From: Agrobacterium pusense
GTDB taxonomy: Bacteria; Pseudomonadota; Alphaproteobacteria; Rhizobiales; Rhizobiaceae
Length of the DNA: 64,000 nucleotides
Assembly: GCF_900102105.1 (NCBI RefSeq)
Contig: NZ_FNBB01000001.1
Location: 744,001 to 808,000, forward strand
Reading direction: 5' to 3'
Shown here in pieces: positions 1 through 8,028 of the stretch. The notes below the pieces were generated by a model. It saw only the letters and a program-made list of their open reading frames with translations, searched no databases and was not told the origin of the DNA. The translations under genes and the position numbers were made by a program. Numbering within the stretch: position 1 is the stretch's first letter; each line of letters starts with the position of its first letter.

Positions 1-797
1 TTGGTGATATAGAGCCGCGGCCGGTGCTCTTTCAGCGCCTGCTCGAAAATCGGCAGGTCCGGCCCTGTAGGTGTATAGGGCACGCCAATGGCCCTGACGC
101 GGTGCGCGCGCAAAAGGGCGTGGAAATTGAAATAACATGGATCGTCGACGATTACTGTATCTCCAGGCTGCAGCAAAAAGCGGCACAGTAGATCGATTGC
201 CTGGGTACCGGAATCGGTCAGCATGATCTGGCTGGCCCCGGCCTGAACCCCGTGATCGGCCAGCCTGCGCGACAGGAGCTGCCGCAGCGGCAGAAGCCCC
301 ATCGGGCTCGCATAATCCGTCAGCAGGGCGGCATCCGCGCGCGCAAGCCCCCTGATCGCCCGCCGCATTGCCTCTTCCGGCATCCAGGACGCGGGAAGCC
401 AGCCGCAACCGGGCTTGGCGAGGACGGACCCTTCGTCCAGCGCCTGACGGGATACCCATAGCGGGTCCACCGCCCTGTCCAGCCGGGGCTCGATATCGGC
501 GAGAGACAGGGGCGCAAGCGGACCGGCTACAAAAAATCCGGAGCCCGGCCGCGAGCTTATTGTGCCATCGGCCACCAGCCGGTCATAGGCTTCGACAACA
601 GTGGAGGTGGAAACCTGCATGGCTTTCGCCAGCCCGCGCACCGAAGGCAGGCGCGCGCCTGGAACGAGGCTGCGCGAAGCAATGCGCTGGCGAATGCTCG
701 CCATGACCTTTTCTATGCGCGTACCGGGTTCGATCTGCGCGAGGGTTGAAAACCGCCCGTCCACAACTCTCTCCATCCGTACTGGAACATCAACCAT
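1..797 (-). CDS. MocR/PdxR-family GntR-aminotransferase regulator (partial, 3' end off window)
   Basis: The minus-strand frame opens at an ATG at 797 and stays open to the window edge (265 codons). It begins with a GntR winged-helix (about residues 25-95, with PGARLPSVRGLA and VSTSTVVEAYDRL) and continues into a class I aminotransferase fold (DYASPMGLLPLRQLL, then TDSGTQAIDLLCRFLL). This is the MocR/PdxR architecture, in which the aminotransferase-like part binds PLP or a PLP adduct to control transcription. It is divergent from the DMT exporter at 866 across a 68-bp gap, the usual position of a local regulator and its target, so I infer that it controls that exporter. The PLP-lysine region lies outside the window. 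Confidence 0.88.
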   Translation of the reverse strand, partial: MVDVPVRMERVVDGRFSTLAQIEPGTRIEKVMASIRQRIASRSLVPGARLPSVRGLAKAMQVSTSTVVEAYDRLVADGTISSRPGSGFFVAGPLAPLSLADIEPRLDRAVDPLWVSRQALDEGSVLAKPGCGWLPASWMPEEAMRRAIRGLARADAALLTDYASPMGLLPLRQLLSRRLADHGVQAGASQIMLTDSGTQAIDLLCRFLLQPGDTVIVDDPCYFNFHALLRAHRVRAIGVPYTPTGPDLPIFEQALKEHRPRLYIT

Positions 798-865
798 AAC
801 AGTTTCTTTAAATTGTACATGACTGTCGCTGTTGCCGCCAGCAGTTCCGGAGGAAGAAGGACAAA

Positions 866-1756
866 ATGCAGGAGATGACGATGGACAAGGCGACAAGCGG
901 CTGGCTGAACGGTCTGACGGGCGTGGTGATATTTAGCGGCTCGCTGCCCGCCACGCGCGTTGCGGTGACGGGTTTTGATCCCGTGTTCCTCACTGTGGCC
1001 CGCGCCAGCATTGCGGGTCTATTGGCGGTGGCGCTGCTGCTTGTTTTCAGGCAAAAGCGCCCGGCGCGCCATGATCTGACATCGCTCTTCATCGTCTCGC
1101 TTGGGGTTGTCGTGGGCTTTCCGCTGTTGACGGCGCTTGCCCTCCGACACGTTACCTCGGCGCATTCCATTGTTTTTGTCGGGCTGTTGCCGCTGGCCAC
1201 CGCAATCTTTGCGGTTCTGCGCGGAGGAGAGCGCCCGCGCCCGGCCTTCTGGCTCTTTTCCTGCGCGGGCAGCGCCCTGGTGGCGGGCTTTTCGATGTGG
1301 AATTCATTTTCGACCGGGCTTGAGGCCTCGCTTACCGGTGATCTCCTGATGCTCAGCGCAATCATCGTCTGCGGACTTGGTTATGCAGAGGGTGCCGCCC
1401 TTTCCCGCAGGCTGGGGGGCTGGCAGGTCATTTCCTGGGCGCTGGTTCTCTCCCTGCCGGTGATGCTGCCGCTCGCCTTTTTCACAGGGCCGCAAACGCT
1501 TGCCGGCATCGATCCCCAGGCTTGGGGCGGCCTTGCCTATGTTTCCCTGTTCAGCATGCTGATCGGCTTCATCTTCTGGTATCGCGGCCTGGCGCAGGGC
1601 GGCATTGCAGCAGTCGGACAATTGCAGCTGCTGCAGCCGTTCTTCGGCCTCGCGCTTGCCGCAACCCTGCTGCACGAAGAGGTAAGCCCTGCCATGATTG
1701 CCGTTACGCTGGTTGTGGTGCTGTGCGTCGCGGGCGCCAGAAAATTCGCGCGCTGA
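866..1756 (+). CDS. DMT superfamily (EamA) transporter
   Basis: A 296-residue protein with about ten hydrophobic segments in two EamA halves, typical in length for inner-membrane drug/metabolite exporters. The start at 866 follows a GGAGGAAGAAGGA purine run; in-frame ATGs at 875 and 881 are alternatives. It is divergent from the MocR-type regulator. Such pairs usually export an amino acid or metabolite sensed by the regulator, but the substrate cannot be read from the sequence. The gene converges on the lysozyme-like gene with only 13 bp between their stops. Confidence 0.88.
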   Translation: MQEMTMDKATSGWLNGLTGVVIFSGSLPATRVAVTGFDPVFLTVARASIAGLLAVALLLVFRQKRPARHDLTSLFIVSLGVVVGFPLLTALALRHVTSAHSIVFVGLLPLATAIFAVLRGGERPRPAFWLFSCAGSALVAGFSMWNSFSTGLEASLTGDLLMLSAIIVCGLGYAEGAALSRRLGGWQVISWALVLSLPVMLPLAFFTGPQTLAGIDPQAWGGLAYVSLFSMLIGFIFWYRGLAQGGIAAVGQLQLLQPFFGLALAATLLHEEVSPAMIAVTLVVVLCVAGARKFAR

Positions 1757-1769
1757 CACGGGCGATCCT

Positions 1770-2867
1770 TCAGCTGGAACGGCGATCCACCCAGCGGTGC
1801 CACGCATCTTCGCTGCCGTTGAAGACATTGAGATCGATGCGGCCATCGACGCCATGTGACAGGCCCGAGCCGGAATATTGCCAGAACAGCCACTTGCGAC
1901 CGGGATAGACCACCGATGGGTGCTGGGCGACGGCGCGCAGCCAGAAGGGATAGTCCTGGAACTCGCCGGTCAGGTTATCCTTGTAAAAATCCGGCGCGGT
2001 ATAAATGATTGGCCGCTGCCCGTAATGGCGCTCGAGCTTGTTCATGAAGACGCGCATCTTTTCCAGAACGCGCTCACGGGAATGGCGCATCTTGCAGCTC
2101 GACTCGCCGTTATATTCCACATCGATCACCGGTGGCAGCGCGTCGGGATCGCGTGGCACGTTGCGAATGAACCAGTCTGCCTGTTCGCTGGCCGAACGGC
2201 ACCAGTAGAAGAAGTGATAGGCGCCACGGCGAATGCCCGCGGCCTTTGCACCCTGCCAGTTGGTGCGGAACATCGGATCAAGGTGATCGCCGCCATCCGT
2301 GGCCTTGATGAAGGCGAAATTGGCCCCGCGGGTGCGCAGCAACGGCCAATCGATATTGGCCTGCCAGCGCGACACATCCACGCCGTGCACCTGGAAATGC
2401 CGCGGCTGAACCCGGCCGAAATTGATCGGTTTCGCATCGCTGAAGCTGGAACGGAAAATGCGGGAGCGGATCTGCGCACCGGCGCTCGCCGCCGGAGCCG
2501 CCGCCATGGCCAATTGGACCGGACGCTCCATCGGCCGTTCGGCCGGCCGTATCATCCCGGCCTGCGGCGGGACCGGCAAACGGATTTCAGGCGCATCCTG
2601 CGGCAGCGACGCCCTCGGCGTGACGGCGGAAAAAGCCTTGGGCTCTTCCGGCACCGGCCCACCCCAGGCCAGTACTTCCTGCCGCGGTTGAGCGGTTATC
2701 GGCTGCGAGCCGACACTTGCCTGCGGCACCGGCGCTGATGGCGTGACAGAACTCGTGGTTTCCTTCGACGGCAAGCCGGCAACCAGGCTTTCCGGACCGG
2801 AACTGGACGTGCAGCCGCCAAGCAGAAGGCAACCGAAAAGAAGTGCTGGCACAGCCGAAGAACGCAT
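1770..2867 (-). CDS. GH25 family lysozyme-like lipoprotein
   Basis: A 365-residue protein. Starting at the ATG at 2867 gives a clean lipoprotein signal, MRSSAVPALLFGCLLLGGC, with the lipidated cysteine at residue 19; an upstream in-frame ATG at 2930 would bury this signal. A proline/alanine-rich linker (about residues 25-150) is followed by a GH25 muramidase domain starting near HGVDVSRWQ. The conserved DVEYN (catalytic acidic pair region) and YTAPDFY/FWQYSGSG segments are visible. It probably hydrolyses peptidoglycan at the cell envelope. No partner gene is adjacent; the upstream DUF1508 gene has the same orientation but lies about 170 bp away. Confidence 0.88.
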   Translation of the reverse strand: MRSSAVPALLFGCLLLGGCTSSSGPESLVAGLPSKETTSSVTPSAPVPQASVGSQPITAQPRQEVLAWGGPVPEEPKAFSAVTPRASLPQDAPEIRLPVPPQAGMIRPAERPMERPVQLAMAAAPAASAGAQIRSRIFRSSFSDAKPINFGRVQPRHFQVHGVDVSRWQANIDWPLLRTRGANFAFIKATDGGDHLDPMFRTNWQGAKAAGIRRGAYHFFYWCRSASEQADWFIRNVPRDPDALPPVIDVEYNGESSCKMRHSRERVLEKMRVFMNKLERHYGQRPIIYTAPDFYKDNLTGEFQDYPFWLRAVAQHPSVVYPGRKWLFWQYSGSGLSHGVDGRIDLNVFNGSEDAWHRWVDRRSS

Positions 2868-3041
2868 GAGAACCCGTACGCAAAACAAATCGGGGGCGCA
2901 CTGGCGCCACCCGGAGACCTCGAAATACAAATGCTAACGGAAGATTATCAAAAAAGACTGAATCTTATCTTTACGCCGGCACCCACCAATGCGCCCTTCA
3001 TTTCTGGCAGGTAAATTGCATTCCGGTTCTCATTGTACGAC

Positions 3042-3230
3042 TCAGGCCGTCATGGTGCTGAGATCAACGGTATCGGCGCCGGGGGAATTTCTCTTGATCG
3101 ACTCGATCGCGTGAATGGCCGAGGCCTTGGCCTTATAGCCTTCAGAGACAAACATCGTCTCGCCGTTCGAAGCCTTGAAGCGAAAGCGAAACTCTCCGGC
3201 ATTGTCTTGATAGATCTCGAATTTGTACAT
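3042..3230 (-). CDS. DUF1508 (YegP-like) small protein
   Basis: A 62-residue protein starting MYKFEIYQDNAGEFRFRFKA, with the tandem-strand DUF1508 pattern (FRFRFKASNGETMFVSEGY, then A-x-x-AIESIKRN). A much longer open frame runs upstream to 3782, but it is the antisense of the amidotransferase gene. The family match and an AAGGAG 12 nt ahead of the ATG at 3230 fix the start. DUF1508 proteins are small cytoplasmic folds of unknown role. It lies 82 bp downstream of the amidotransferase gene on the same strand and may be cotranscribed with it. Confidence 0.85.
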   Translation of the reverse strand: MYKFEIYQDNAGEFRFRFKASNGETMFVSEGYKAKASAIHAIESIKRNSPGADTVDLSTMTA

Positions 3231-3312
3231 GGGCTTTGCGGCTCCTTCGCGCTGAAAAATGAACTCAACGCAATTCTGGTCTGGCACCATGATATTCGCA
3301 ACAGAAAATCCG

Positions 3313-4011
3313 TCAGATGAGCCGCACCCAGGCACGGGCAATCTCCAGACCCGCTGCATCCGCCATCCCTGCGCGCAGGTCGCGATGATCGGGATATTGT
3401 GCCAGCCAGCCGGGCGCCATTTTTTCGATGGAAGCGGGAAAGGCCTCGCACCAGCCGTCAACGACTGCGGCGGAGGCCTCGAAATGGAACTGTGTGCCAT
3501 AGACCGCACGTCCGAGGCGAAAGGCCTGATTCCGTGTCGCGGCGTTGGTCGCAAGCCGGGTGGCGCCGGGTGGTAGTGTAAATGTATCGCAGTGCCATTG
3601 GAAAATCGGAAAAGCTCTATCCAGCCCGGCCAAAAGCGGATCGGAAATGCCCTCTTCCGTGAGGGACACCTTTTGCCAGCCGAATTCCGGTGGACCGGAA
3701 AGAATATTATCGCCACCATAAGCGCGGGCCAGCAGCTGGCTGCCGAGGCAAACACCCATGACTGCCCTGCCCGCATCGCCAAAGGTTTTCATCAAACGCG
3801 CAAGCTCTGGAAGATAGGGATAGAGGGCATCGTCGAGTGCGTTCTGCTCCCCGCCCAGAACGATAAGGGCATCATGACCGCCCGCATCTTTCGGAAGCGG
3901 TTCCCCCGCATAGGCGCGAATGACGCGTACCTCCGCATTTGCCTCCGCCAATGCCACGCCGAGTTGTCCATGCGGCGTGCCCGCCATGTTTTCGATAATT
4001 GCGACGCGCAT
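3313..4011 (-). CDS. class I glutamine amidotransferase-like protein
   Basis: A 232-residue stand-alone GATase1 domain. The triad is intact: Cys88 in GVCLGSQL, and His176 and Glu178 in QFHFEAS. The start at 4011 (MRVAIIENMAGTPHGQ) has AAGAGG four bases upstream; an earlier in-frame ATG at 4068 is not supported by the family. These GuaA-like amidotransferases act on small molecules such as gamma-glutamyl amines or GMP-type acceptors. The substrate here is unknown, and no polyamine gene is adjacent. Confidence 0.85.
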   Translation of the reverse strand: MRVAIIENMAGTPHGQLGVALAEANAEVRVIRAYAGEPLPKDAGGHDALIVLGGEQNALDDALYPYLPELARLMKTFGDAGRAVMGVCLGSQLLARAYGGDNILSGPPEFGWQKVSLTEEGISDPLLAGLDRAFPIFQWHCDTFTLPPGATRLATNAATRNQAFRLGRAVYGTQFHFEASAAVVDGWCEAFPASIEKMAPGWLAQYPDHRDLRAGMADAAGLEIARAWVRLI

Positions 4012-4146
4012 GCGACCTCTTGATGATAACAGATGATTCAGCCGGCGGGTTTCGCCGATCGAATCCAAGCTTCATCATGATGAAACGGGATTTTCAAGAG
4101 GTACGGCAGCAGTGGCGTGGCACAGCATGGGCCCTGCCACTGGATA

Positions 4147-4596
4147 TTAGAATTCCCGCGAGAGCTTCGCGTCGACCGAATGCCGGTTGCCGCCCCGAAT
4201 CGCGAAGAACAGGAAAATCGCCGCCCAGAGAATCGATTTTTCCGCACCGCCCAGACCTTCCGCCTTCACCACACCATGGAACCAGACCGTTACCAGAAGG
4301 ACGATCATGGCGGCGAAGGATGCCGGCCGCGTGAAAAGGCCGATGGCGATGAAAATACCGCCGAAGAATTCCGTTGCCGCCAGCAGCGGCGACCAGAAGA
4401 CGCCCGGGTAAAAACCGAGGCTCTCCACCATGCCGACCGCCCCGAAGGGATTGAGAATCTTGCCGAACCCATGGGTAACCAGCAGAAGTCCCGCCGTGAC
4501 ACGCAAAATGGTCTCCACCACATCGTGTGTCCCGTTATAAAGCGGTGCAACGGCGGGAACGAACAGACGCTGACGATGATTGTCGAACTGGGCCAT
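4147..4596 (-). CDS. DoxX family membrane protein
   Basis: About 149 residues with four hydrophobic helices (TILRVTAGLLLVTHG, LLAATEFFGGIFIAIGL, AAMIVLLVTVWF, SILWAAIFLFFAIRG), the DoxX/DUF417-like four-helix pattern. I chose the ATG at 4596 (MAQFDNHRQ) because AGAGATATCC precedes it; the ATG at 4617 has no ribosome-binding site. DoxX relatives are inner-membrane proteins, often linked to redox stress or sulfur metabolism. No specific role can be assigned. Confidence 0.82.
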   Translation of the reverse strand: MAQFDNHRQRLFVPAVAPLYNGTHDVVETILRVTAGLLLVTHGFGKILNPFGAVGMVESLGFYPGVFWSPLLAATEFFGGIFIAIGLFTRPASFAAMIVLLVTVWFHGVVKAEGLGGAEKSILWAAIFLFFAIRGGNRHSVDAKLSREF

Positions 4597-4727
4597 AGGA
4601 TATCTCTGTTTGAGCATTCGATTGACTTATCTGTTCGCAAAGCCCCGTGATAAGAACAAGCATGTGCCTGGTAAAAACATGAGTGCAAAAGTTAACATTA
4701 TCGTGACTCGGCCGCGAAGGAGACGTG

Positions 4728-5036
4728 ATGAGGACCGACACCAAACCGCGCATAACGATACGCTACTGCACCCAGTGCAACTGGTTGCTGCGGGCTGGAT
4801 GGATGGCGCAGGAGATCCTGCAAACCTTCGCCTTGGATATCGGCGAAGTGAGCCTTGTCCCCTCGACCGGCGGCGTGTTCGAGATCGGGGTGGACGGTAC
4901 CATTATATGGGAACGTAAACGTGACGGCGGTTTTCCCGGCCCAAAAGAGCTCAAACAGAGAATCCGCGACATCATCGACCCGGACCGAGACCTCGGTCAT
5001 GTCGACAGGACGAAGCACGGAGGCCTCGACACCTGA
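4728..5036 (+). CDS. SelT/SelW/SelH (Rdx) family thioredoxin-like protein
   Basis: A 102-residue protein with the Rdx-type motif IRYCTQCNWLLRAGWMAQE, in which Cys14-x-x-Cys17 takes the place of the redox selenocysteine pair. The family's GGVFEI and FPGPKELKQRIRD segments follow, so it is the all-cysteine bacterial form of selenoprotein W. The start at 4728 follows AAGGAG by five bases; a GTG lies one codon earlier. It probably has a cytoplasmic thiol-redox role. Confidence 0.85.
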   Translation: MRTDTKPRITIRYCTQCNWLLRAGWMAQEILQTFALDIGEVSLVPSTGGVFEIGVDGTIIWERKRDGGFPGPKELKQRIRDIIDPDRDLGHVDRTKHGGLDT

Positions 5037-5155
5037 CCCGGCGACGGGTTTCAACAGCACCAGACAAGTTTTTTCCCTTTAAAATCAATGACCGTCATAA
5101 AAGTTCAAAAAGCCTGTTGACACCGGGCGGCTGCCCTCGTACATCGCTCTCCGTC

Positions 5156-5242
5156 GCCCAGATGGCGGAATTGGTAGACGCGCCAGCTTCAGGTGCTGGT
5201 ACTCGCAAGGGTGTGGAGGTTCGAGTCCTCTTCTGGGCACCA
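5156..5242 (+). tRNA. tRNA-Leu (anticodon CAG)
   Basis: A complete cloverleaf: acceptor strands GCCCAGA and TCTGGGC pair perfectly, followed by an encoded ACCA. The D-arm is GCGGAATTGGTAGACGC. The anticodon stem is CCAGC/GCTGG around the loop TTCAGGT, giving CAG at 5190-5192. A long class II variable arm (ACTCGCAAGGGTGT) is followed by GGTTCGAGTCC as the T-arm. It reads CUG codons. It stands alone, with no tRNA neighbours. Confidence 0.97.
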
Positions 5243-5288
5243 TTCCATTTTTGATCTTAGCCAGATCAAATACTTAGACGAAAAAACA

Positions 5289-5343
5289 GCAACATTTGGC
5301 CCTCCTGCAGAACGCAGGGGTACATGTTGCGGTTTTTCGTTTT
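5289..5343 (+). terminator. Rho-independent terminator after tRNA-Leu
   Basis: The outer stem is GCAACAT (5289-5295) with ATGTTGC (5324-5330), containing an inner CCTGC/GCAGG hairpin, followed by GGTTTTTCGTTTT. It lies about 50 bp past the tRNA in the right orientation. Confidence 0.7.
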
Positions 5344-5463
5344 GCTGACGTCCAGCGCCAATCTTACCCTTAGGAAAGATGCAGATGACGAGCCGAGGCT
5401 CACGCCTTCACGTCATCCAATACGGCGGCTCGATCATTCGCATTTGAGGCGGACCAAGCCTTG

Positions 5464-5892
5464 TTAAGGTTGGGCGTCCTTGTCGCCACTGTTTTGCGAA
5501 TGCTGCTCACAATTGGGCGTGCAGGAAAGAACGGTTCGCTCCGTCTGGCGGAAAACACGGACCGTATTGCCTTCATCAATGGAGACGAGAATCCGCTCAT
5601 CGACGATTGGATTCCCTTCGGCGTCGAGAAGTACGAGATTTGTCGTGCCGAAACTGCGGCCTGTCAGAACGATCGTGGTGGCGTCGGCAACCGTGGCATC
5701 GGCAACTTTCGAGTTGCCGACGATAACCTTGCTGACAGGACGGTCGAGACGGAGGACGCGGGCGTGATTCATCGAGACGCGCAATATGTCTTCCTGGGCA
5801 AAACCGGGCTGGAACGCCCCTCCCAGAATGACCGACAAGCCGACCACAATTTTCGTCAGTTTTCCGGATGACACGCTTTTGCCCTTGCTCAC
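5464..5892 (-). CDS. stand-alone pilus assembly N-terminal (T2SS/T3SS_pil_N) domain secreted protein
   Basis: A 142-residue protein with an N-terminal signal peptide (KIVVGLSVILGGAFQPGFAQ). One domain follows that resembles the N-domain of CpaC/RcpA secretins: LDRPVSKVIVGNSKVADATV, then LTGRSFGTTNLVLLDAEGNPI. The same pattern occurs at the N terminus of the secretin at 8025. The C-terminal tail contains two cysteines. It is transcribed away from the pilin operon across an AT-rich leader. I infer a periplasmic accessory role in Tad pilus assembly, perhaps at the secretin. Confidence 0.82.
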   Translation of the reverse strand: MSKGKSVSSGKLTKIVVGLSVILGGAFQPGFAQEDILRVSMNHARVLRLDRPVSKVIVGNSKVADATVADATTIVLTGRSFGTTNLVLLDAEGNPIVDERILVSIDEGNTVRVFRQTERTVLSCTPNCEQHSQNSGDKDAQP

Positions 5893-6287
5893 TAACCAGC
5901 AGTTTACCGCGTCAAAGAATGCGTGGTTTTAGTGAATGAAGCGTTAAGTGACGAAAATGCACGATTAAAGCGATAACCATGCGCATCTCAAGTCATTCCC
6001 CACTGCCGCAAACCCGCACCAAAAATGAACATATATGTCTCATCTATAGCGCGCTCTTCTTAAAACAGGAAACAGCTTGCAGCGGAATATATTCGTTTTC
6101 CAGCAAATATAAAAATACAGTCAATACTTTTTATATTTGTTTACCAAGAGAAACTCAACAGGACGTTTACTTTGGATTAATCCTTTTTTTTAAGTGCTTG
6201 GAAATTGCTCGGCGGTAGTTTGAACGCAACCGAACAACGGAGAACAGTTGTCGGCGTGCTGAACCAAACAAGAGTTAGGAGATACTC
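5893..6287. other. AT-rich non-coding leader between divergent pilus genes
   Basis: About 395 bp with no convincing gene. The stretch from roughly 5930 to 6185 is visibly AT-rich (runs such as AATATATTCG and TTTATATTTG) against a GC-rich background. A 79-codon plus frame at 5979 has no ribosome-binding site and no recognisable family. The segment probably carries the divergent promoters of ctpA and of the pil_N gene. Confidence 0.55.
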
Positions 6288-6476
6288 ATGACCAAGATTT
6301 TCGCTCGTTTCCTCAAGGACGAATCCGGCGCCACGGCAATTGAATACGGCCTGATCGCCGCGCTTATTTCCGTTGCAATCATCGGCGGCGCTTCGGCCGT
6401 TGGTACGAAGCTCAACGCTTTCTTCCAGGCTCTCTCCGAGAGAATCGATGCCAACAAGCCTGCTACGACGAACTAA
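6288..6476 (+). CDS. ctpA: Flp/Tad type IVb major pilin
   Basis: A 62-residue prepilin. The Flp signature is present: a short basic leader ending at Gly14, then ATAIEYGLIAALISVAIIGG with Glu at +5 and Tyr at +6. The prepilin peptidase should cut after Gly14 to leave a mature pilin of about 48 residues. AGGAG precedes the ATG by eight bases. A strong terminator directly follows, so pilin can be made in excess over the assembly genes. The symbol is assigned from gene order matching the Agrobacterium ctp locus. Confidence 0.93.
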   Translation: MTKIFARFLKDESGATAIEYGLIAALISVAIIGGASAVGTKLNAFFQALSERIDANKPATTN

Positions 6477-6496
6477 GCGCCACTGAATCAGAAGTG

Positions 6497-6529
6497 GACA
6501 CGCCGCCCTTGAGGCGGCGTGTCTTTTTA
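6497..6529 (+). terminator. Strong terminator between ctpA and ctpB
   Basis: A perfect 11-bp stem, GACACGCCGCC (6497-6507) with GGCGGCGTGTC (6513-6523), loop CTTGA, followed by TTTTTAT. It probably attenuates read-through from pilin into the assembly genes. Confidence 0.88.
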
Positions 6530-6581
6530 TAGATACCTTCGATGGAGTAGCTGCCGTGAAAAGCAGCACGAGGAGACGGTC

Positions 6582-7094
6582 GTGGTAGTCGCTGCAATTT
6601 TCCTGATATTGCCTTTTTGCCTCGCTTTTGCTGCTCTGAATGATCTCTTCAGCATGACGATACCGAACAGGATAACACTTTTCCTGCTATCGTCTTTTGT
6701 GGTCATCGCCCCTTTTTCCGGAATGGACTGGCATACTTTTGCCATGAGCCTCGCGGCCGCCGCTATTGTATTTTTTGCCTGTTTTGCGCTTTTCGCCGCC
6801 AATGTCATGGGTGGAGGAGATGCCAAGCTTCTGACGGCCGCTGCCGTGTGGTACGGCTTCAACATCTCCCTCATAGAATTTCTGCTCGCAGTGACCTTCA
6901 TCGGCGGTGTGTTGACACTTGGCATCCTGCTTTTGCGGTCGCGCTCACAGGAAATAATGACGATAGGCATTCCTATCCCAGATTCACTGATGGTGGCAAA
7001 GAAGATCCCCTATGGGATCGGTATCGCCATTGCCGGACTTCTGACATACGGTGAAGCACCGCTGGTAAAGGCCGCCATCGCCGGTCTTCTTTGA
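6582..7094 (+). CDS. ctpB: Tad prepilin peptidase (CpaA/TadV, A24 family)
   Basis: A 170-residue polytopic membrane protein. The two catalytic aspartates of A24A-type prepilin peptidases are visible: Asp21 in ALNDLFSMTIPNR and Asp80 in MGGGDAK. I take the GTG at 6582 as the start because GAGGAG lies about seven bases ahead. An earlier frame opening at 6519 sits inside the terminator hairpin and lacks a binding site. The enzyme processes the CtpA leader and is the short CpaA form without a methylase domain. Confidence 0.88.
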   Translation: MVVAAIFLILPFCLAFAALNDLFSMTIPNRITLFLLSSFVVIAPFSGMDWHTFAMSLAAAAIVFFACFALFAANVMGGGDAKLLTAAAVWYGFNISLIEFLLAVTFIGGVLTLGILLLRSRSQEIMTIGIPIPDSLMVAKKIPYGIGIAIAGLLTYGEAPLVKAAIAGLL

Positions 7095-7128
7095 ATGAAT
7101 TACTTCAAGGACCGAAATTAAAGGCTCG

Positions 7129-7167
7129 TTAACCACAAACCCAAGTATAATATTAACCATAATTATA
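7129..7167 (+). promoter_or_regulatory. Possible CtrA-like half-sites upstream of ctpC
   Basis: TTAACC occurs at 7130-7135 and 7153-7158. TTAA-CCATAAT-TATA (7153-7167) differs by one base from the alphaproteobacterial CtrA pattern TTAA-N7-TTAA. It lies in the 127-bp AT-rich gap before ctpC. The motif is short and AT-rich sequence produces it often, so this is weak evidence. Confidence 0.25.
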
Positions 7168-7221
7168 CCAATGACGCGCCATCCTGACGGGAGAAGAATC
7201 TGATTCCCTCAAGGATCGAGC

Positions 7222-8028
7222 ATGAAACCGTCGCGTATCGTCATTCTCTCCGTTGCCCTGGTTGCAGCCGGCCTTGCCGGTCTTGTCGCCATGCAGATTT
7301 CCGGTGCAAAACAGGTTATCGAAAAGGCGGAAACGATCATCCAGAAAGAGCCGACGGTCAACGTTCTCGTTTCCTCGGTCAATTTACCCGTCGGCAGCCG
7401 TCTGAATGACAGCTCGGTGCGCTGGACGCCCTGGCCGCAGGGCAATGTCGTCGACAGCTTCATAACCGAAGCCAAAAACCCCAACGCAATCACCGAACTC
7501 ACCGGCGCCGTCGTGCGGTTGCCCCTGTTCGAGGGGGAACCGGTGCGGCCGGAAAAAGTCGTCGATTCCAGTACCCGCATCATGTCATCGCTTCTGCCGG
7601 CAGGAAAACGCGCCGTCGCCACGGAAATTTCCGTTTCAACCGGCGCGGGCGGCTTCGTACTGCCCAATGACCGTGTCGACGTCATCATGGTTCGCAAGGG
7701 TGAGAACGGAAACTTCCTGACCGAGAATGTTTTGAACAATGTCCGGGTTCTCGCGATCGACCAGCAGATCAAGGAAGGCGAAGACGGGATTTCCGCCGTC
7801 GTGGGCGCAACGGCCACACTGGAACTGACGCCTGAGCAGGCGAAGATCATAACGGTGGCGCAGCAGATGGCGGATCGCCTCACTCTCGCCCTGCGCTCGA
7901 TCGCCGATGCACAGGAAAACGACACGCTTTCGGCGGGCTATCTTCTCAACGGTGGCTCCGGCCAACCGGAAATTCAGGTGATCAAATCCGGTTCAATCGT
8001 CAAGGGCAATCAGGGAGCATCACAATGA
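7222..8028 (+). CDS. ctpC: Flp pilus assembly protein CpaB/RcpC
   Basis: A 268-residue protein with one N-terminal membrane anchor (IVILSVALVAAGLAGLVAM). A SAF/CpaB domain follows (VLVSSVNLPVGSRLNDSSVRW, then RLPLFEGEPVRPEKV). CpaB is a periplasmic component that helps stabilise the secretin. AAGGA precedes the ATG. Its stop overlaps the ATG of the secretin gene, so the two are translationally coupled. Confidence 0.92.
   Translation: MKPSRIVILSVALVAAGLAGLVAMQISGAKQVIEKAETIIQKEPTVNVLVSSVNLPVGSRLNDSSVRWTPWPQGNVVDSFITEAKNPNAITELTGAVVRLPLFEGEPVRPEKVVDSSTRIMSSLLPAGKRAVATEISVSTGAGGFVLPNDRVDVIMVRKGENGNFLTENVLNNVRVLAIDQQIKEGEDGISAVVGATATLELTPEQAKIITVAQQMADRLTLALRSIADAQENDTLSAGYLLNGGSGQPEIQVIKSGSIVKGNQGASQ

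Noticed and set aside
3231..3782. Long N-terminal extension of the DUF1508 frame
   Set aside because: The extension is antisense-frame sequence within the amidotransferase gene; the conserved domain begins at the ATG at 3230 with its own SD.
5979..6218. 79-codon plus-strand ORF in the AT-rich leader
   Set aside because: No ribosome-binding site, no signal or domain, and it runs toward the pilin promoter; likely chance in AT-rich DNA.
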